The notes under the pieces: generated by a model
What the model saw: the letters and a program-made list of their open reading frames with translations, nothing else
Database searches by the model: none
Told to the model about the DNA's origin: nothing
Shown here: positions 25,981 through 35,345 of the stretch, piece after piece
Position numbering within the stretch: position 1 is the stretch's first letter
How the letters are laid out: every line of letters starts with the position of its first letter
Translations under genes and position numbers: made by a program
DNA from: Aquipuribacter sp. SD81
Lineage (GTDB): Bacteria > Actinomycetota > Actinomycetes > Actinomycetales > JBBAYJ01
Assembly (NCBI RefSeq): GCF_037153975.1
Contig: NZ_JBBAYJ010000001.1
Location: forward strand, 186,001 to 250,000
Direction of reading: 5' to 3'
Length of the DNA stretch: 64,000 bases

Positions 25981-27396
25981 GTGAGCGAGGTTCCCACCCG
26001 GCCCCAGCAGCGCGTCGTCGTCGTCGGCGGCGGCCCCGGCGGCTACGAGGCCGCCCTCGTCGCCGCCCAGCTCGGCGCCGACGTCACCGTCGTCGACGAG
26101 GACGGGCTCGGCGGCGCCGCCGTCCTCACCGACTGCGTGCCGAGCAAGACCCTCATCGCCACGAGCGAGGTCATGACGCAGGTCGACGGCTCCTCCCGCC
26201 TCGGCGTGCGCTACCCGGACGCCCTCGAGCGCGGGGAGACGGTCGGCGTCGACATCGGCGTGGTCAACGCCCGCGTCAAGCGCCTGGCCGCCGCGCAGTC
26301 CACCGACATCCGCACCGCCCTGGAGGGGGTCGGCGTCCGCGTCGTCGTCGGCCGCGGCCGGCTCGGGCCGGGGGAGGTCGCCGTGGACGGGCCGGACGGG
26401 GCCCACCGGCTGCCCGCGGACGCGGTGCTCGTGTCGACCGGCGCCACGCCGCGCCGCCTGGAGTCGTCGATGCCGGACGGGGAGCGCATCCTCGACTGGC
26501 GCCAGCTGTACGACCTCGACGTGCTCCCCGAGAGGCTCGTCGTCGTGGGGTCCGGCGTGACGGGCGCGGAGTTCGCCTCCGCCTACCTCGCGCTCGGCAG
26601 CCAGGTGACCCTCGTCTCCAGCCGCGACCGCGTCCTGCCGGGGGAGGACGCCGACGCCGCGACGGTGCTGGAGGACGCGTTCCGTCGCCGCGGCATGCGG
26701 GTGCTGTCGCGCTCGCGCGCGGAGACCGTCCGGCGGGAGGGCGACGGGGTGGTCGTCACCCTCACCGACGGCAGCCGCGTCGAGGGCAGCCACTGCCTCA
26801 TGGCCGTCGGCTCGATCCCCAACACGGCGGGCCTCGGGCTGGAGGAGGCCGGCGTCCAGCTGAGCCCCAGCGGCCACGTCGCCACCGACCGGGTGTCGCG
26901 CACGAGCGTGCCCGGGGTGTACGCGGCGGGGGACTGCACGGGGGTGCTCGCCCTCGCCAGCGTCGCGGCCATGCAGGGCCGCATCGCCATGCGGCACCTG
27001 CTCGGCGACGCCGTCCGTCCGCTCTCGCTCAAGACCGTCGCCAGCAACATCTTCACCGCGCCGGAGATCGCGACCGTCGGCTGGACGCAGGCCCAGCTCG
27101 ACAGCGGCGAGGCCCAGGGGGACGGCGTCATGCTCCCGCTCGCTACCAACCCGCGCGCCAAGATGCAGGGCGTCGACGAGGGCTTCGTCAAGCTCTTCGC
27201 ACGGACCGGCTCCGGCACCGTCATCGGCGGCGTCGTCGTGGGGCCACGGGCCAGCGAGCTCATCTTCCCCATCACGCTCGCCGTCGAGCACCGGCTCACG
27301 GTCGACGACATGGCCCGCGCCTTCACGGTGTACCCGAGCCTGTCCGGCTCGATCGCGGAGGCCGCGCGCCGGCTGCACCCCGCGCCGCTGCTGTGA
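25981..27396 (+). CDS. NAD(P)H-quinone dehydrogenase, LpdA-like flavoprotein
   Basis: FAD-dependent pyridine-nucleotide oxidoreductase (471 aa). FAD site VVVVGGGPGGYEAAL near residue 11, NAD(P) site VVVGSGVTGAEFAS near residue 190, second FAD motif GVYAAGDCTG near residue 312. The redox disulfide of lipoamide dehydrogenases is missing: the motif reads GGAAVLTDCVPSK with only one Cys, and the C-terminal His-Glu pair is not seen. This matches mycobacterial LpdA (Rv3303c), a quinone reductase rather than a disulfide reductase. GTG 25981 starts just before the fold. The stop overlaps the start of the Arr gene. Confidence 0.9.
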   Translation: MSEVPTRPQQRVVVVGGGPGGYEAALVAAQLGADVTVVDEDGLGGAAVLTDCVPSKTLIATSEVMTQVDGSSRLGVRYPDALERGETVGVDIGVVNARVKRLAAAQSTDIRTALEGVGVRVVVGRGRLGPGEVAVDGPDGAHRLPADAVLVSTGATPRRLESSMPDGERILDWRQLYDLDVLPERLVVVGSGVTGAEFASAYLALGSQVTLVSSRDRVLPGEDADAATVLEDAFRRRGMRVLSRSRAETVRREGDGVVVTLTDGSRVEGSHCLMAVGSIPNTAGLGLEEAGVQLSPSGHVATDRVSRTSVPGVYAAGDCTGVLALASVAAMQGRIAMRHLLGDAVRPLSLKTVASNIFTAPEIATVGWTQAQLDSGEAQGDGVMLPLATNPRAKMQGVDEGFVKLFARTGSGTVIGGVVVGPRASELIFPITLAVEHRLTVDDMARAFTVYPSLSGSIAEAARRLHPAPLL

Positions 27397-27860
27397 GCGA
27401 GCCCGCGGCCGCGCCGGTGCGGCGTCCCGTCACCTTCGCCGACCACGACCACGTGGGCGGACCGTTCTTCCACGGCACGGCCGCCGTGCTCCCGCCCGGC
27501 AGCGAGCTCGCGGCCGGGTTCGTGTCGAACTTCCAGGCCGGCCGGGTGCTGCACCACGTGTACTTCGCGTCGGTGCTGGAGACCGCGGTGTGGGGCGCGG
27601 AGCTCGCGAGCGCGCTCACCGGGGCGGGGAACCCCGGCCACGTGTACGAGGTCGAGCCGCTCGGTCCGTTCGAGGACGACCCGAACGTCACCGACCAGCG
27701 GTTCCCGGGGAACCCGACCGGGTCCTACCGCAGCCGCGACCCGCTGCGGGTGCTCCGGGAGGTGCCCGACTGGCCGGCGCACCCGCCCGAGGTGCTGCAG
27801 CGGATGCTCGACTCCCTCGCGCGGCTGCGCGCCGAGGGCCGCGACGTGATCCTCGACTGA
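27393..27860 (+). CDS. arr: NAD+--rifampin ADP-ribosyltransferase
   Basis: Inactivates rifamycins by ADP-ribosylating the C23 hydroxyl. The protein (155 aa) lines up along its length with Arr: GPFFHGTAAVLPPG (the NAD-binding His), GFVSNFQAGRVLHHVYFAS, AVWGAELA, VEPLGPFEDDPNVTDQRFPG, NPTGSYRSRDPLRV and DWPAHPPEVLQRMLDSL. All blocks are intact, so it is likely active. GTG 27393 lies inside the LpdA stop (GTGA), so the two are co-translated. There is no integron or transposon sign and base usage is like the neighbours, so this is a chromosomal, probably intrinsic, copy. Confidence 0.93.
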   Translation: MSEPAAAPVRRPVTFADHDHVGGPFFHGTAAVLPPGSELAAGFVSNFQAGRVLHHVYFASVLETAVWGAELASALTGAGNPGHVYEVEPLGPFEDDPNVTDQRFPGNPTGSYRSRDPLRVLREVPDWPAHPPEVLQRMLDSLARLRAEGRDVILD

Positions 27861-27864
27861 GCCG

Positions 27865-29676
27865 CTACTCGATCTCGCAGACGACGGCGCCCGCCGTCAC
27901 GGTGCCGCCGACCTCGACCGCGAGGCCCGTGACGGTCCCCGCGCGGTGGGCGTTGAGCGGCTGCTCCATCTTCATGGCCTCCAGCACCGCGACGAGGTCG
28001 CCCTCGGCGACCTCGTCGCCGTCGGAGACGACGACCTTGACGACGGTCGCCTGCATCGGGCTCGTGAGCGCGTTGCCCGACGCGGCGGCGCCGCCCGCGG
28101 CCCTGCGGCCGCTGCGCCGGGGGGCGCGGGCGAGGCCCGCGCCCGCCGCGGGGGCGGTGGGAGCGGCCAGCGACGCGGGCAGCACGACCTCGACGCGCCG
28201 GCCGTCGACCTCGACGACGACGCGGGTCCGCTCCGCGGGCTCCGGCTGCCCGGACTCGGCGGCGTCAGGCGTCCACGCGGGGATCGTGTTGTCGAACTCG
28301 GTCTCGATCCAGCGCGTGTGCACGGTGAACGCCTCGTCGGCGTCGTCGGGGGCGAAGGCGGGGTCGGAGACGACGGTGCGGTGGAACGGGAGCACGGTCG
28401 GCAGGCCCTCGACGACGAACTCCGCGAGCGCGCGCCGCGAGCGCTCGAGCGCCTGCTGGCGGGTCGCGCCGGTGACGACGAGCTTGGCGAGCATGGAGTC
28501 GAAGCCGCCGCCCACCACGGAGCCCGCCTCGACGCCTGAGTCCAGCCGCACGCCGGGGCCGCTCGGCGGCTGCCACACGCGGACCGGTCCGGGCTGCGGC
28601 AGGAAGCCGCGGCCGGCGTCCTCGCCGTTGACGCGGAACTCGATCGAGTGCCCGCGGACCTCGGGGTCGTCGTAGCCGAGCGGCTCACCCATGGCGATGC
28701 GGAGCTGCTCCCGGACCAGGTCGAGCCCGGTCACCTCCTCGGACACGCAGTGCTCGACCTGCAGGCGGGTGTTGACCTCGAGGAAGCTGATGGTCCCGTC
28801 CTGGCCGACGAGGAACTCGCACGTGCCCGCGCCGACGTAGCCGGCCTCGCGCAGGATCGCCTTGCTCGAGGCGTACAGCTGCTCGACCTGCTCGTCGGTG
28901 AGGAACGGCGCCGGCGCCTCCTCGACGAGCTTCTGGTGCCGGCGCTGCAGCGAGCAGTCGCGCGTCGACACGACGACGACGCCGCCGTGGGTGTCGGCGA
29001 GGCACTGCGTCTCCACGTGGCGCGGCCGGTCGAGGTAGCGCTCGACGAAGCACTCGCCGCGCCCGAAGGCGCCGACGGCCTCGCGGGTGGCGGAGTCGAA
29101 GAGCTCCGGCACCTCCTCGATGGTCCGGGCGACCTTGAGCCCGCGCCCGCCGCCGCCGAAGGCGGCCTTGATGGCGATGGGCAGGCCGTGCTCGCGCGCG
29201 AAGGCGACGACCTCGTCGGCGTCGGCGACCGGGTCCGGCGTGCCCGCGACGAGCGGGGCGCCCGCGCGGGCGGCGATGTGGCGGGCCGACACCTTGTCGC
29301 CGAGGTCGCGGATGGCCTGCGGCGGAGGCCCGATCCACACCAGGCCGGCGTCGGTGACAGCCTGGGCGAAGTCGGCGTTCTCCGACAGGAACCCGTAGCC
29401 GGGGTGGACGGCGTCGGCACCGGCCCGCGCCGCGACGTCGAGCAGCTTGGCGATGTCGAGGTAGGACTCCGCGGGGGTCGACCCGCCGAGCGCGAACGCC
29501 TCGTCGGCGGCGCGCACGTGGACGGCGTCGGCGTCGGGCTCGGCGTACACCGCGACGGAGCGGAGCCCGTGGTCGGCGCAGGCCCGCGCGACCCGGACCG
29601 CGATCTCGCCGCGGTTGGCGATGAGGACCGTCGTGAAGGGACGGGCCGCTGCTTCGGAGGACTGCGTCGTCGACAT
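27865..29676 (-). CDS. Acyl-CoA carboxylase alpha chain (biotin carboxylase plus biotin carrier)
   Basis: ATP-dependent carboxylation of biotin, then carrier for transfer to acetyl- or propionyl-CoA (603 aa, the AccA-type fused length). Biotin carboxylase domain: [42 protein letters not shown] (ATP loop), and [17 protein letters not shown] flexible Ala/Arg-rich linker (about residues 505-535) leads to the carrier domain with the biotin lysine in [13 protein letters not shown] 29676 is used because the Arg/Ala-rich residues upstream are not family-like. The partner beta chain could be the one at 40.0-41.6 kb (inference). Confidence 0.94.
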   Translation of the reverse strand: MSTTQSSEAAARPFTTVLIANRGEIAVRVARACADHGLRSVAVYAEPDADAVHVRAADEAFALGGSTPAESYLDIAKLLDVAARAGADAVHPGYGFLSENADFAQAVTDAGLVWIGPPPQAIRDLGDKVSARHIAARAGAPLVAGTPDPVADADEVVAFAREHGLPIAIKAAFGGGGRGLKVARTIEEVPELFDSATREAVGAFGRGECFVERYLDRPRHVETQCLADTHGGVVVVSTRDCSLQRRHQKLVEEAPAPFLTDEQVEQLYASSKAILREAGYVGAGTCEFLVGQDGTISFLEVNTRLQVEHCVSEEVTGLDLVREQLRIAMGEPLGYDDPEVRGHSIEFRVNGEDAGRGFLPQPGPVRVWQPPSGPGVRLDSGVEAGSVVGGGFDSMLAKLVVTGATRQQALERSRRALAEFVVEGLPTVLPFHRTVVSDPAFAPDDADEAFTVHTRWIETEFDNTIPAWTPDAAESGQPEPAERTRVVVEVDGRRVEVVLPASLAAPTAPAAGAGLARAPRRSGRRAAGGAAASGNALTSPMQATVVKVVVSDGDEVAEGDLVAVLEAMKMEQPLNAHRAGTVTGLAVEVGGTVTAGAVVCEIE

Positions 29677-29805
29677 CGCTGCGGAGCCTAGCCCCCGACG
29701 GGCGGGCCGCCACCGACCCCGCGCGCGGGGTGCGCGCCGCACCCGGCTCGCCCCGGTTCGTCACCACTTGCGGCCCCGGGAGGGGGGGAGGAGGGTGTCG
29801 GACCA

Positions 29806-29831
29806 CCGGAGCCGGGTGCCCCCGGCTCCGG
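29806..29831 (+). promoter_or_regulatory. Inverted repeat in the leader of the sugar importer
   Basis: A perfect 11-bp inverted repeat, CCGGAGCCGGG (29806-29816) with CCCGGCTCCGG (29821-29831), lies 69 bases before the lpqY-like start and is flanked on both sides by GACCAC. It may be an operator or an mRNA hairpin. The rest of the 223-base gap (29677-29899) holds no gene; a polyG-rich stretch and a strong ribosome-binding site at its right end are the only other features. Confidence 0.4.
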
Positions 29832-29899
29832 ACCACCTGACGACCGCGACGGCGCGGTCGCCGCCGGTGCCGCGGCGCCGGTGGGGGAGGAGGCGGCAC

Positions 29900-31249
29900 A
29901 TGGTGCGTCGAGGACCGGAACCAGCCCGACCGTCGCGGGGGAGGGTGCGACGACGACCTCCCGCCCGCGGCCCGGTGGTGGCCGCGGCCGTGCTCCCGCT
30001 CGCACTCGTGGCCGCGTGCGGCGGCGGGGACGCCGGCGGGTCCACCGCGCTCACGTGGTACACGATCCCCGACAACGGCGGCCAGGCGCAGGTCGCCGCC
30101 GCCTGCAGCGAGGCCAGCGAGGGCGCCTACCGCATCGAGACGGCGAGCCTGCCGAGCGACGCGGACGCCCAGCGCGAGCAGCTGATCCGCCGGCTCGCGG
30201 CCGAGGACTCCTCCATCGACATCATGAGCCTCGACCCGCCGTTCGTCCCCGAGTTCTCCGAGGCGGGCTTCATCGCCGACCTGCCCGACGACCTCGCCGA
30301 GACCCTCACCGAGGACGTCTTCGACGCGGCGGTCGAGAGCGCGACGTGGAAGGACGAGCTCGTCGCCGCGCCGATGTGGACCAACACCCAGCTGCTCTGG
30401 TACCGCGAGTCGGTCGCCGAGGAGGCCGGCCTCGACCCGGACGCCGGGCCCGTCACGTGGGACCAGGTCATCGCCGCCGCGGAGGAGACCGGCACGACGA
30501 TCTCGGTCCAGGCGAACCGCTACGAGGGGTACACGGTCTGGATCAACGCCCTCATCGAGGGCGCGGGCGGGCAGGTGCTGGAGAACCCGGAGGCGGAGCC
30601 GGAGGACCTGGAGCTCGGCCTCGACGGCGAGGCGGCCGCCGAGGCCGCCGCCGTCATCCGGCAGGCGGTCGACGCCGGTGTCGTCGGCCCGAGCGTGTCG
30701 ACGTCGACGGAGGAGGAGTCGCTCGCCCTGTTCCAGCGGGAGCAGAGCGGCTTCATGGTCAACTGGCCGTACGTCTACGAGGCCTTCTCGGGCGCCGTCG
30801 AGAGCGGCGCGCTGGACCAGGAGTTCCTCGACGACCTGGGCTGGACGGTCTACCCGCAGACGGTCGAGGGCGAGGAGTCCGCGCCGCCCTTCGGCGGCGG
30901 GGCGGTCGGGGTCGGCGCCTTCAGCGAGAACGGCGACCTCGCGCTCGAGGCGCTGCAGTGCCTCGTGAGCCCCGAGAGCCAGAAGCTGCTGTGGCAGGTC
31001 AACGGCGTACCCGCGGCGACCCGCTCGGTCTACGACGACGAGGAGATCCAGGAGCAGTACCCGGCCGCCGACGCGATCCGGGAGTCCATGGAGCAGGCGC
31101 GGCCCCGCCCGCTCACCCCCTACTACGGCGAGGTGTCGCAGTCGCTGCAGCGGGTCTTCCACCCGCCGGGCGAGATCGACCCCGAGCGGACGCCCCAGGA
31201 GGCGGCCGAGCTCATCCAGGGCGTGCTGGCGAAGGAGGACCTGCTGTGA
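29900..31249 (+). CDS. LpqY-like sugar-binding lipoprotein (trehalose importer)
   Basis: Substrate-binding lipoprotein (449 aa) of a carbohydrate ABC importer. ATG 29900 follows GGAGGAGG closely. A long basic leader precedes a hydrophobic stretch ending in the lipobox LVAAC. The mature protein resembles mycobacterial LpqY by eye: IETASLPSDADAQREQLIRRLA, DIMSLDPPFVPEFSEAGF, TNTQLLWYRESV, QANRYEGYTVWINALIEGAGG and MVNWPYVYEAF. With the order binding protein, permease, permease, ATPase it matches lpqY-sugA-sugB-sugC, which imports trehalose in mycobacteria; other disaccharides remain possible. Stop overlaps the permease start (GTGA). Confidence 0.88.
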   Translation: MVRRGPEPARPSRGRVRRRPPARGPVVAAAVLPLALVAACGGGDAGGSTALTWYTIPDNGGQAQVAAACSEASEGAYRIETASLPSDADAQREQLIRRLAAEDSSIDIMSLDPPFVPEFSEAGFIADLPDDLAETLTEDVFDAAVESATWKDELVAAPMWTNTQLLWYRESVAEEAGLDPDAGPVTWDQVIAAAEETGTTISVQANRYEGYTVWINALIEGAGGQVLENPEAEPEDLELGLDGEAAAEAAAVIRQAVDAGVVGPSVSTSTEEESLALFQREQSGFMVNWPYVYEAFSGAVESGALDQEFLDDLGWTVYPQTVEGEESAPPFGGGAVGVGAFSENGDLALEALQCLVSPESQKLLWQVNGVPAATRSVYDDEEIQEQYPAADAIRESMEQARPRPLTPYYGEVSQSLQRVFHPPGEIDPERTPQEAAELIQGVLAKEDLL

Positions 31250-32262
31250 GCAGCGCGACCGCGGCGACGAACGCCGCCACCGGCGACCTGCGCGTCGAGC
31301 AGAAGGGCGAGGCGGGCGGCGGTCCACCGGGACCGTCGTCGCAGCGGACCAGACAGGCGGTCGAGCAGGCCCGGGCGCAGGCCAGCGACCGGGTCAAGGC
31401 CGAGCGGCGCCTGGGCTGGATGCTCGCGGGGCCGGCGTTCCTCGTCATGCTGTCGGTGACGCTGTACCCGATCCTGCAGGCGACCTACGACTCGCTCTTC
31501 GACTACCGGCTCACCGACCCGGACAACCGGGCGTTCATCGGGCTGCGCAACTACGGCGTCATCCTCACCGACCCCGTCTGGTGGCGGGCCTTCGGCGTGA
31601 CGTCGCTCATCACGGTCATCACCGTGGTGGTGGAGCTCGTGCTCGGCTTCGCGCTCGCGATGGTCATGCACAAGGTGCTGACGAACCTGCGCGGCGTCGT
31701 CCGCGCGGCCATCCTCATCCCCTACGCGATCATCACGGTCGTCTCCGCGTTCGCGTGGCAGTTCGCCTTCGCCAACGACACCGGGTTCGTCAACACGTGG
31801 TTCCGGCTCGGCCAGCTCGACTGGTTCGGCGACTTCTGGACGGCGCTCGCCGTGATCTGCGCGAGCGAGATCTGGAAGACCACGCCGTTCATCTCCCTGC
31901 TCCTCCTCGCGGGCCTCGCCCAGGTACCCGAGGACATGCAGGAGGCGGCCAAGGTCGACGGCGCGACGTGGTGGGAGAGGTTCCGCCGCGTGACGGCGCC
32001 GAGCATGAAGGCGTCGATCATGGTCGCGGTCCTGTTCCGCGCCCTCGACGCGTTCCGCGTCTTCGACAACATCTTCATCATGACGAACGGGGCCCAGGGC
32101 ACCGAGTCGCTGTCGATCCTGGCCTACCGGCAGACCATCAGCCGGGTCGAGATCGGCCTCGGCTCCGCGGTTTCGGTCCTGCTGTTCCTGTCCGTCGTGC
32201 TCATCGCCGTCGGCTTCGTCAAGGCCTTCAAGGTCGACCTGGCGGCAGGGAGGGACGGCTGA
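31246..32262 (+). CDS. Sugar ABC transporter permease, SugA-like
   Basis: Membrane channel subunit (338 aa) of the MalF/SugA type. About 55 hydrophilic residues (Glu/Gln/Arg-rich) precede six membrane spans. The ATPase-coupling loop is EAAKVDGATWWERFRRVTAPSM, close to the EAA consensus. NTQ-free periplasmic loop FDYRLTDPDNRAFIGLRNY is typical of the family. Coupled by GTGA to the binding-protein gene and by TGATG to the second permease. Confidence 0.9.
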   Translation: MSSATAATNAATGDLRVEQKGEAGGGPPGPSSQRTRQAVEQARAQASDRVKAERRLGWMLAGPAFLVMLSVTLYPILQATYDSLFDYRLTDPDNRAFIGLRNYGVILTDPVWWRAFGVTSLITVITVVVELVLGFALAMVMHKVLTNLRGVVRAAILIPYAIITVVSAFAWQFAFANDTGFVNTWFRLGQLDWFGDFWTALAVICASEIWKTTPFISLLLLAGLAQVPEDMQEAAKVDGATWWERFRRVTAPSMKASIMVAVLFRALDAFRVFDNIFIMTNGAQGTESLSILAYRQTISRVEIGLGSAVSVLLFLSVVLIAVGFVKAFKVDLAAGRDG

Positions 32263-33104
32263 TGCCCGGCATCTCCACCCGCGAGCGGGTGCTCTGGTAC
32301 GTGGCGGCCGCGGTCGTCGTGGTCTACGCGCTGTTCCCCGTCGCGTGGATCGTGTCGCTGTCGCTCAAGCCGACCGCCGACCTGTCGAACCGGCAGTTCC
32401 TGCCGACGAACGCGACGCTCGCGAACTACGAGCAGATCCTGCTCGGCGACGCCCGCGACCTGTTCCTGCCCGCGCTCGGCGTCTCCGTCGTCGTGTCCGG
32501 GCTGTCGACGCTGCTCGCGGTCGTGCTCGCGACGTTCTGCGCGTACGCGATCGCCCGGCTGGAGTTCCCCGGCAAGCGCGTGATCCTCGGCGCGGCGCTC
32601 GGGGTGTCGATCTTCCCCGTCATCAGCATCGTGACGCCGCTGTTCAACGTGTGGCGGCTCGTGGGGCTCTACGACACCATCCCGGGGCTCGTCATCCCGT
32701 ACATGGCGCTCACGCTGCCGCTGTCGATCTGGGTGCTGTCGGCGTTCTTCCGGCAGATCCCGTGGGAGCTCGAGCAGGCGGCCCAGGTCGACGGCGCGAC
32801 GACGTGGCAGGCGTTCCGCAAGGTGATCGTGCCGCTCGCGGCGCCGGGCGTCTTCACCACCGCGATCATCGCGTTCTTCATCGCGTGGAACGACTTCGTC
32901 TTCGGCATCTCGCTCACCTCGACCGAGCGCGCGCGCCCGGTGCCCGCCGCGCTCGCGTTCTTCACCGGCGAGTCGCAGTTCACCGAGCCGACGGGCGCCA
33001 TCGCGGCGGCCGCGGTCGTCGTCACCGTCCCCGTGGTCGTCCTCGTCCTCATCTTCCAGCGCCGGATCGTGTCCGGCCTCACGTCCGGCGCCGTCAAGGG
33101 CTGA
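32262..33104 (+). CDS. Sugar ABC transporter permease, SugB-like
   Basis: Second channel subunit (280 aa) of the MalG/SugB type with six spans: YVAAAVVVVYALFPVAWIVSLSLK opens the protein, and the coupling loop EQAAQVDGATTWQAFRKVIVPL carries the EAA motif. The segment FIAWNDFVFGISLT is characteristic of sugar importers. ATG 32262 overlaps the preceding TGA by one base. The ATPase gene follows after 27 bases with its own ribosome-binding site. Confidence 0.92.
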   Translation: MPGISTRERVLWYVAAAVVVVYALFPVAWIVSLSLKPTADLSNRQFLPTNATLANYEQILLGDARDLFLPALGVSVVVSGLSTLLAVVLATFCAYAIARLEFPGKRVILGAALGVSIFPVISIVTPLFNVWRLVGLYDTIPGLVIPYMALTLPLSIWVLSAFFRQIPWELEQAAQVDGATTWQAFRKVIVPLAAPGVFTTAIIAFFIAWNDFVFGISLTSTERARPVPAALAFFTGESQFTEPTGAIAAAAVVVTVPVVVLVLIFQRRIVSGLTSGAVKG

Positions 33105-33131
33105 GGCCCGCCCCGAGAGAAGGAGGCTCCT

Positions 33132-34442
33132 GTGGCCACCATCGAGCTCCACAACATCGTCAAGGTCTACGGCGACGGCTTCGCGGCGGTCGACGACGTC
33201 AGCATCGACATCGAGGACGGCGAGTTCGTCATCCTCGTCGGCCCGTCCGGGTCGGGGAAGTCGACCCTGCTCCGCATGATCGCCGGGCTGGAGGACATCA
33301 CCTCCGGCGACCTCCTCATCGACGGCACCCGCGTCAACGAGAAGGCCCCCCGCGACCGCGGCCTCGCGATGGTGTTCCAGAACTACGCCCTGTACCCCCA
33401 CCTCACGGTGTACGAGAACATCGCCTTCCCGCTCCGGCTGTCCAAGCACAAGGTCAAGGAGAAGGAGCTCGACGAGGCGGTCCGCAACGCGGCGGGGCTG
33501 CTCGAGCTCGAGGAGCACCTCGAGCGCAAGCCGGCGAACCTGTCCGGCGGCCAGCGCCAGCGCGTCGCCATGGGCCGGGCCCTCGTGCGGGAGGCCAACG
33601 CGTTCCTCTTCGACGAGCCGCTGTCGAACCTCGACGCCAAGCTGCGCGGGCAGATGCGGACGGAGATCGCGCGGCTGCAGCGCCGGCTCGGCACGACCAC
33701 GGTGTACGTCACCCACGACCAGACCGAGGCGATGACCCTCGGCGACCGGGTCGCGGTGCTGCGGCGCGGGGTCATGCAGCAGATCGCGAGCCCGCGCGAG
33801 CTGTACGAGCAGCCCGTCAACCTCTTCGTCGCCGGGTTCATCGGCAGCCCGCCCATGAACTTCGTGCCGGGCAGGGTCGAGGGGTCGACGCTCCACCTGC
33901 CCTTCGGTGACGTGCCGCTGCCGGAGGCGATGGTCGAGCAGGCGGGCGGCCGCGAGGTCGTCGTGGCGGGCATCCGGCCGGAGCACTTCGAGGACGCCTC
34001 CATCGTCGACACGCCCGACGACGGCGTCACCTTCGACGCCGAGGTCGACGTCACCGAGTGGCTCGGCGACCAGCTCTACGCCTACGTGCCCTTCGAGGCG
34101 GAGGGCGACGTGCGCCGCAAGCTCGACGAGCTCGACCGCGAGCTCGACGGCGAGGGCATGCGCACCCAGCTCGTCGTCGCCCTCGACGGGCAGAGCAAGG
34201 TGCGCGACGGGTCGCGGGCGACGCTGTGGCTCGACACCCGGCGCATGCACCTGTTCGACCCGGAGACCGGCGACAACCTCACGCGTGACGAGGAGGAGGC
34301 GACCCGGCTCGGCCGGGAGAGCGCCGACGCGCGCAAGGAGGCGATCGAGCGGGAGCGGCGCCGGCGCGACGGCGACGCCGACGGTGCGGGCGAGGGCACG
34401 CGGACCGTCGACGTCCGCGACAAGGAGGGTGCGCGCGCCTGA
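33132..34442 (+). CDS. Sugar ABC transporter ATPase, SugC/MsmX-like
   Basis: ATP-binding subunit (436 aa). Walker A GPSGSGKST near residue 38, signature LSGGQRQRVAMGRAL near residue 138, Walker B FLFDEPLSNLDAKLR, and switch His in YVTHDQTEAM. The C-terminal regulatory (TOBE) part has FIGSPPMNF, GIRPEHF and LWLDTRRMHLFDPETG. An unusual tail of about 50 charged residues (many Arg, Glu, Asp) follows and is absent from standard members. GTG 33132 is preceded by AAGGAGG. SugC-type ATPases may serve several importers. Confidence 0.92.
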   Translation: MATIELHNIVKVYGDGFAAVDDVSIDIEDGEFVILVGPSGSGKSTLLRMIAGLEDITSGDLLIDGTRVNEKAPRDRGLAMVFQNYALYPHLTVYENIAFPLRLSKHKVKEKELDEAVRNAAGLLELEEHLERKPANLSGGQRQRVAMGRALVREANAFLFDEPLSNLDAKLRGQMRTEIARLQRRLGTTTVYVTHDQTEAMTLGDRVAVLRRGVMQQIASPRELYEQPVNLFVAGFIGSPPMNFVPGRVEGSTLHLPFGDVPLPEAMVEQAGGREVVVAGIRPEHFEDASIVDTPDDGVTFDAEVDVTEWLGDQLYAYVPFEAEGDVRRKLDELDRELDGEGMRTQLVVALDGQSKVRDGSRATLWLDTRRMHLFDPETGDNLTRDEEEATRLGRESADARKEAIERERRRRDGDADGAGEGTRTVDVRDKEGARA

Positions 34443-34552
34443 GCCCAGGCGCAGCAGCCTCGGCCCACCCGCGTCGGTGACCACCAGGACTGCACTGCAG
34501 CGCTGGGGCCGCGCGTGAGGGTGGACCGCGGCCCCCCAGGGCCGGGTCGCCC

Positions 34553-34897
34553 TCAGGCGGTGGCGATCCGCTCGAGGGCGCGCCGGTGCTGCGCGAAGGC
34601 GGTCCGCCCCTGCGCGGTGGGCGCGAGCCACGTCCGCGCCCGCCGACCCTCGGCGACCTTGCTGACCTCGAGGTAGCCGGCCTCCTCCAGCGCGGTCAGC
34701 TGACGGCTGAGCACGGAGTCGCTCACCTCGACGGTGTCCCGCACGTGGGCGAAGGCGACCTTGTCCGCCGAGACGACGACGGCGAGGACCGAGAACCGCA
34801 CGCCGTGCAGCAGCAGCGGGTCGAGGTCGTGGCGGGGGTGGCCGCCGGACGGTCCGGCCGTCGCCGTGCCGGGGGGGCTGCTCGCGCCGCCGCTCAC
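34553..34897 (-). CDS. Winged-helix transcriptional regulator (HTH_27 type)
   Basis: Small DNA-binding protein (114 aa). HGVRFSVLAVVVSADKVAFAHVRDTVEVSDSVLSRQLTALEEAGYLEVSKVAEGRRARTWLAPTAQGR is a MarR-like winged helix: helix-turn-helix (VSDSVLSRQLTALEEAGY) then the beta wing with basic tips. It is the second gene of a pair with a small membrane protein, coupled by GTGA, and the pair lies behind a palindrome likely bound by this protein (autoregulation, inference). GTG 34897 gives a short Ser/Gly/Pro leader. Confidence 0.82.
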   Translation of the reverse strand: MSGGASSPPGTATAGPSGGHPRHDLDPLLLHGVRFSVLAVVVSADKVAFAHVRDTVEVSDSVLSRQLTALEEAGYLEVSKVAEGRRARTWLAPTAQGRTAFAQHRRALERIATA

Positions 34898-35325
34898 CGC
34901 AGCGCCCGGGCGGTGAGGGCGGCGGAGACGAGCAGCGGGGCCGCGACCACCACCGCCGCCAGCGCCCAGCCCCACAGCGGCCACTCGTAGTACATGCCCA
35001 CCCACAGCGAGACGCCGTACGTCACTCCCGTGCCGACCCAGCCGTTGCGGAACACCCGGCGGGAGAAGCCGCCCTGGACGGGGCGGCGGACCGCCAGCCA
35101 CGCCATCGCGACCACCAGCACGCCGAAGGCGACCATCGGCGCGACGATGTCGCCGGGTCCCTCGGCGGCCCCCAGCAGCACGGTGAGGGCGCCGAAGGCG
35201 ACCCCGAAGACGGCCTGGTAGAGCACCCACCACCGCGCGAGGCGCGTGGTGCGGGAGGTGGCCTCGTCGGCCTGGAGCAGGGCGGCCCGGGCGGTCCCGG
35301 CGTCCATCGTCTCGTCGTCCGTCAT
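34894..35325 (-). CDS. Small four-span membrane protein
   Basis: Protein of 143 aa, function unknown. Hydrophilic start (about 28 residues), then four hydrophobic spans (WWVLYQAVFGVAFGALTVLL, IVAPMVAFGVLVVAMAWLAV, GWVGTGVTYGVSLWVGMYY, WALAAVVVAAPLLVSAAL). Such proteins commonly sit next to an HTH_27 regulator in actinobacteria. First gene of the two-gene unit; the operator-like palindrome lies 21-35 bases upstream of ATG 35325. Confidence 0.75.
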   Translation of the reverse strand: MTDDETMDAGTARAALLQADEATSRTTRLARWWVLYQAVFGVAFGALTVLLGAAEGPGDIVAPMVAFGVLVVAMAWLAVRRPVQGGFSRRVFRNGWVGTGVTYGVSLWVGMYYEWPLWGWALAAVVVAAPLLVSAALTARALR

Positions 35326-35345
35326 GACGACAGCCTGACACATGG

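Noticed and set aside
27393-27860. arr as part of a recently acquired resistance cassette
   Set aside because: No integrase, attC-like site, inverted repeats or insertion sequence nearby, and codon use equals that of the neighbours.
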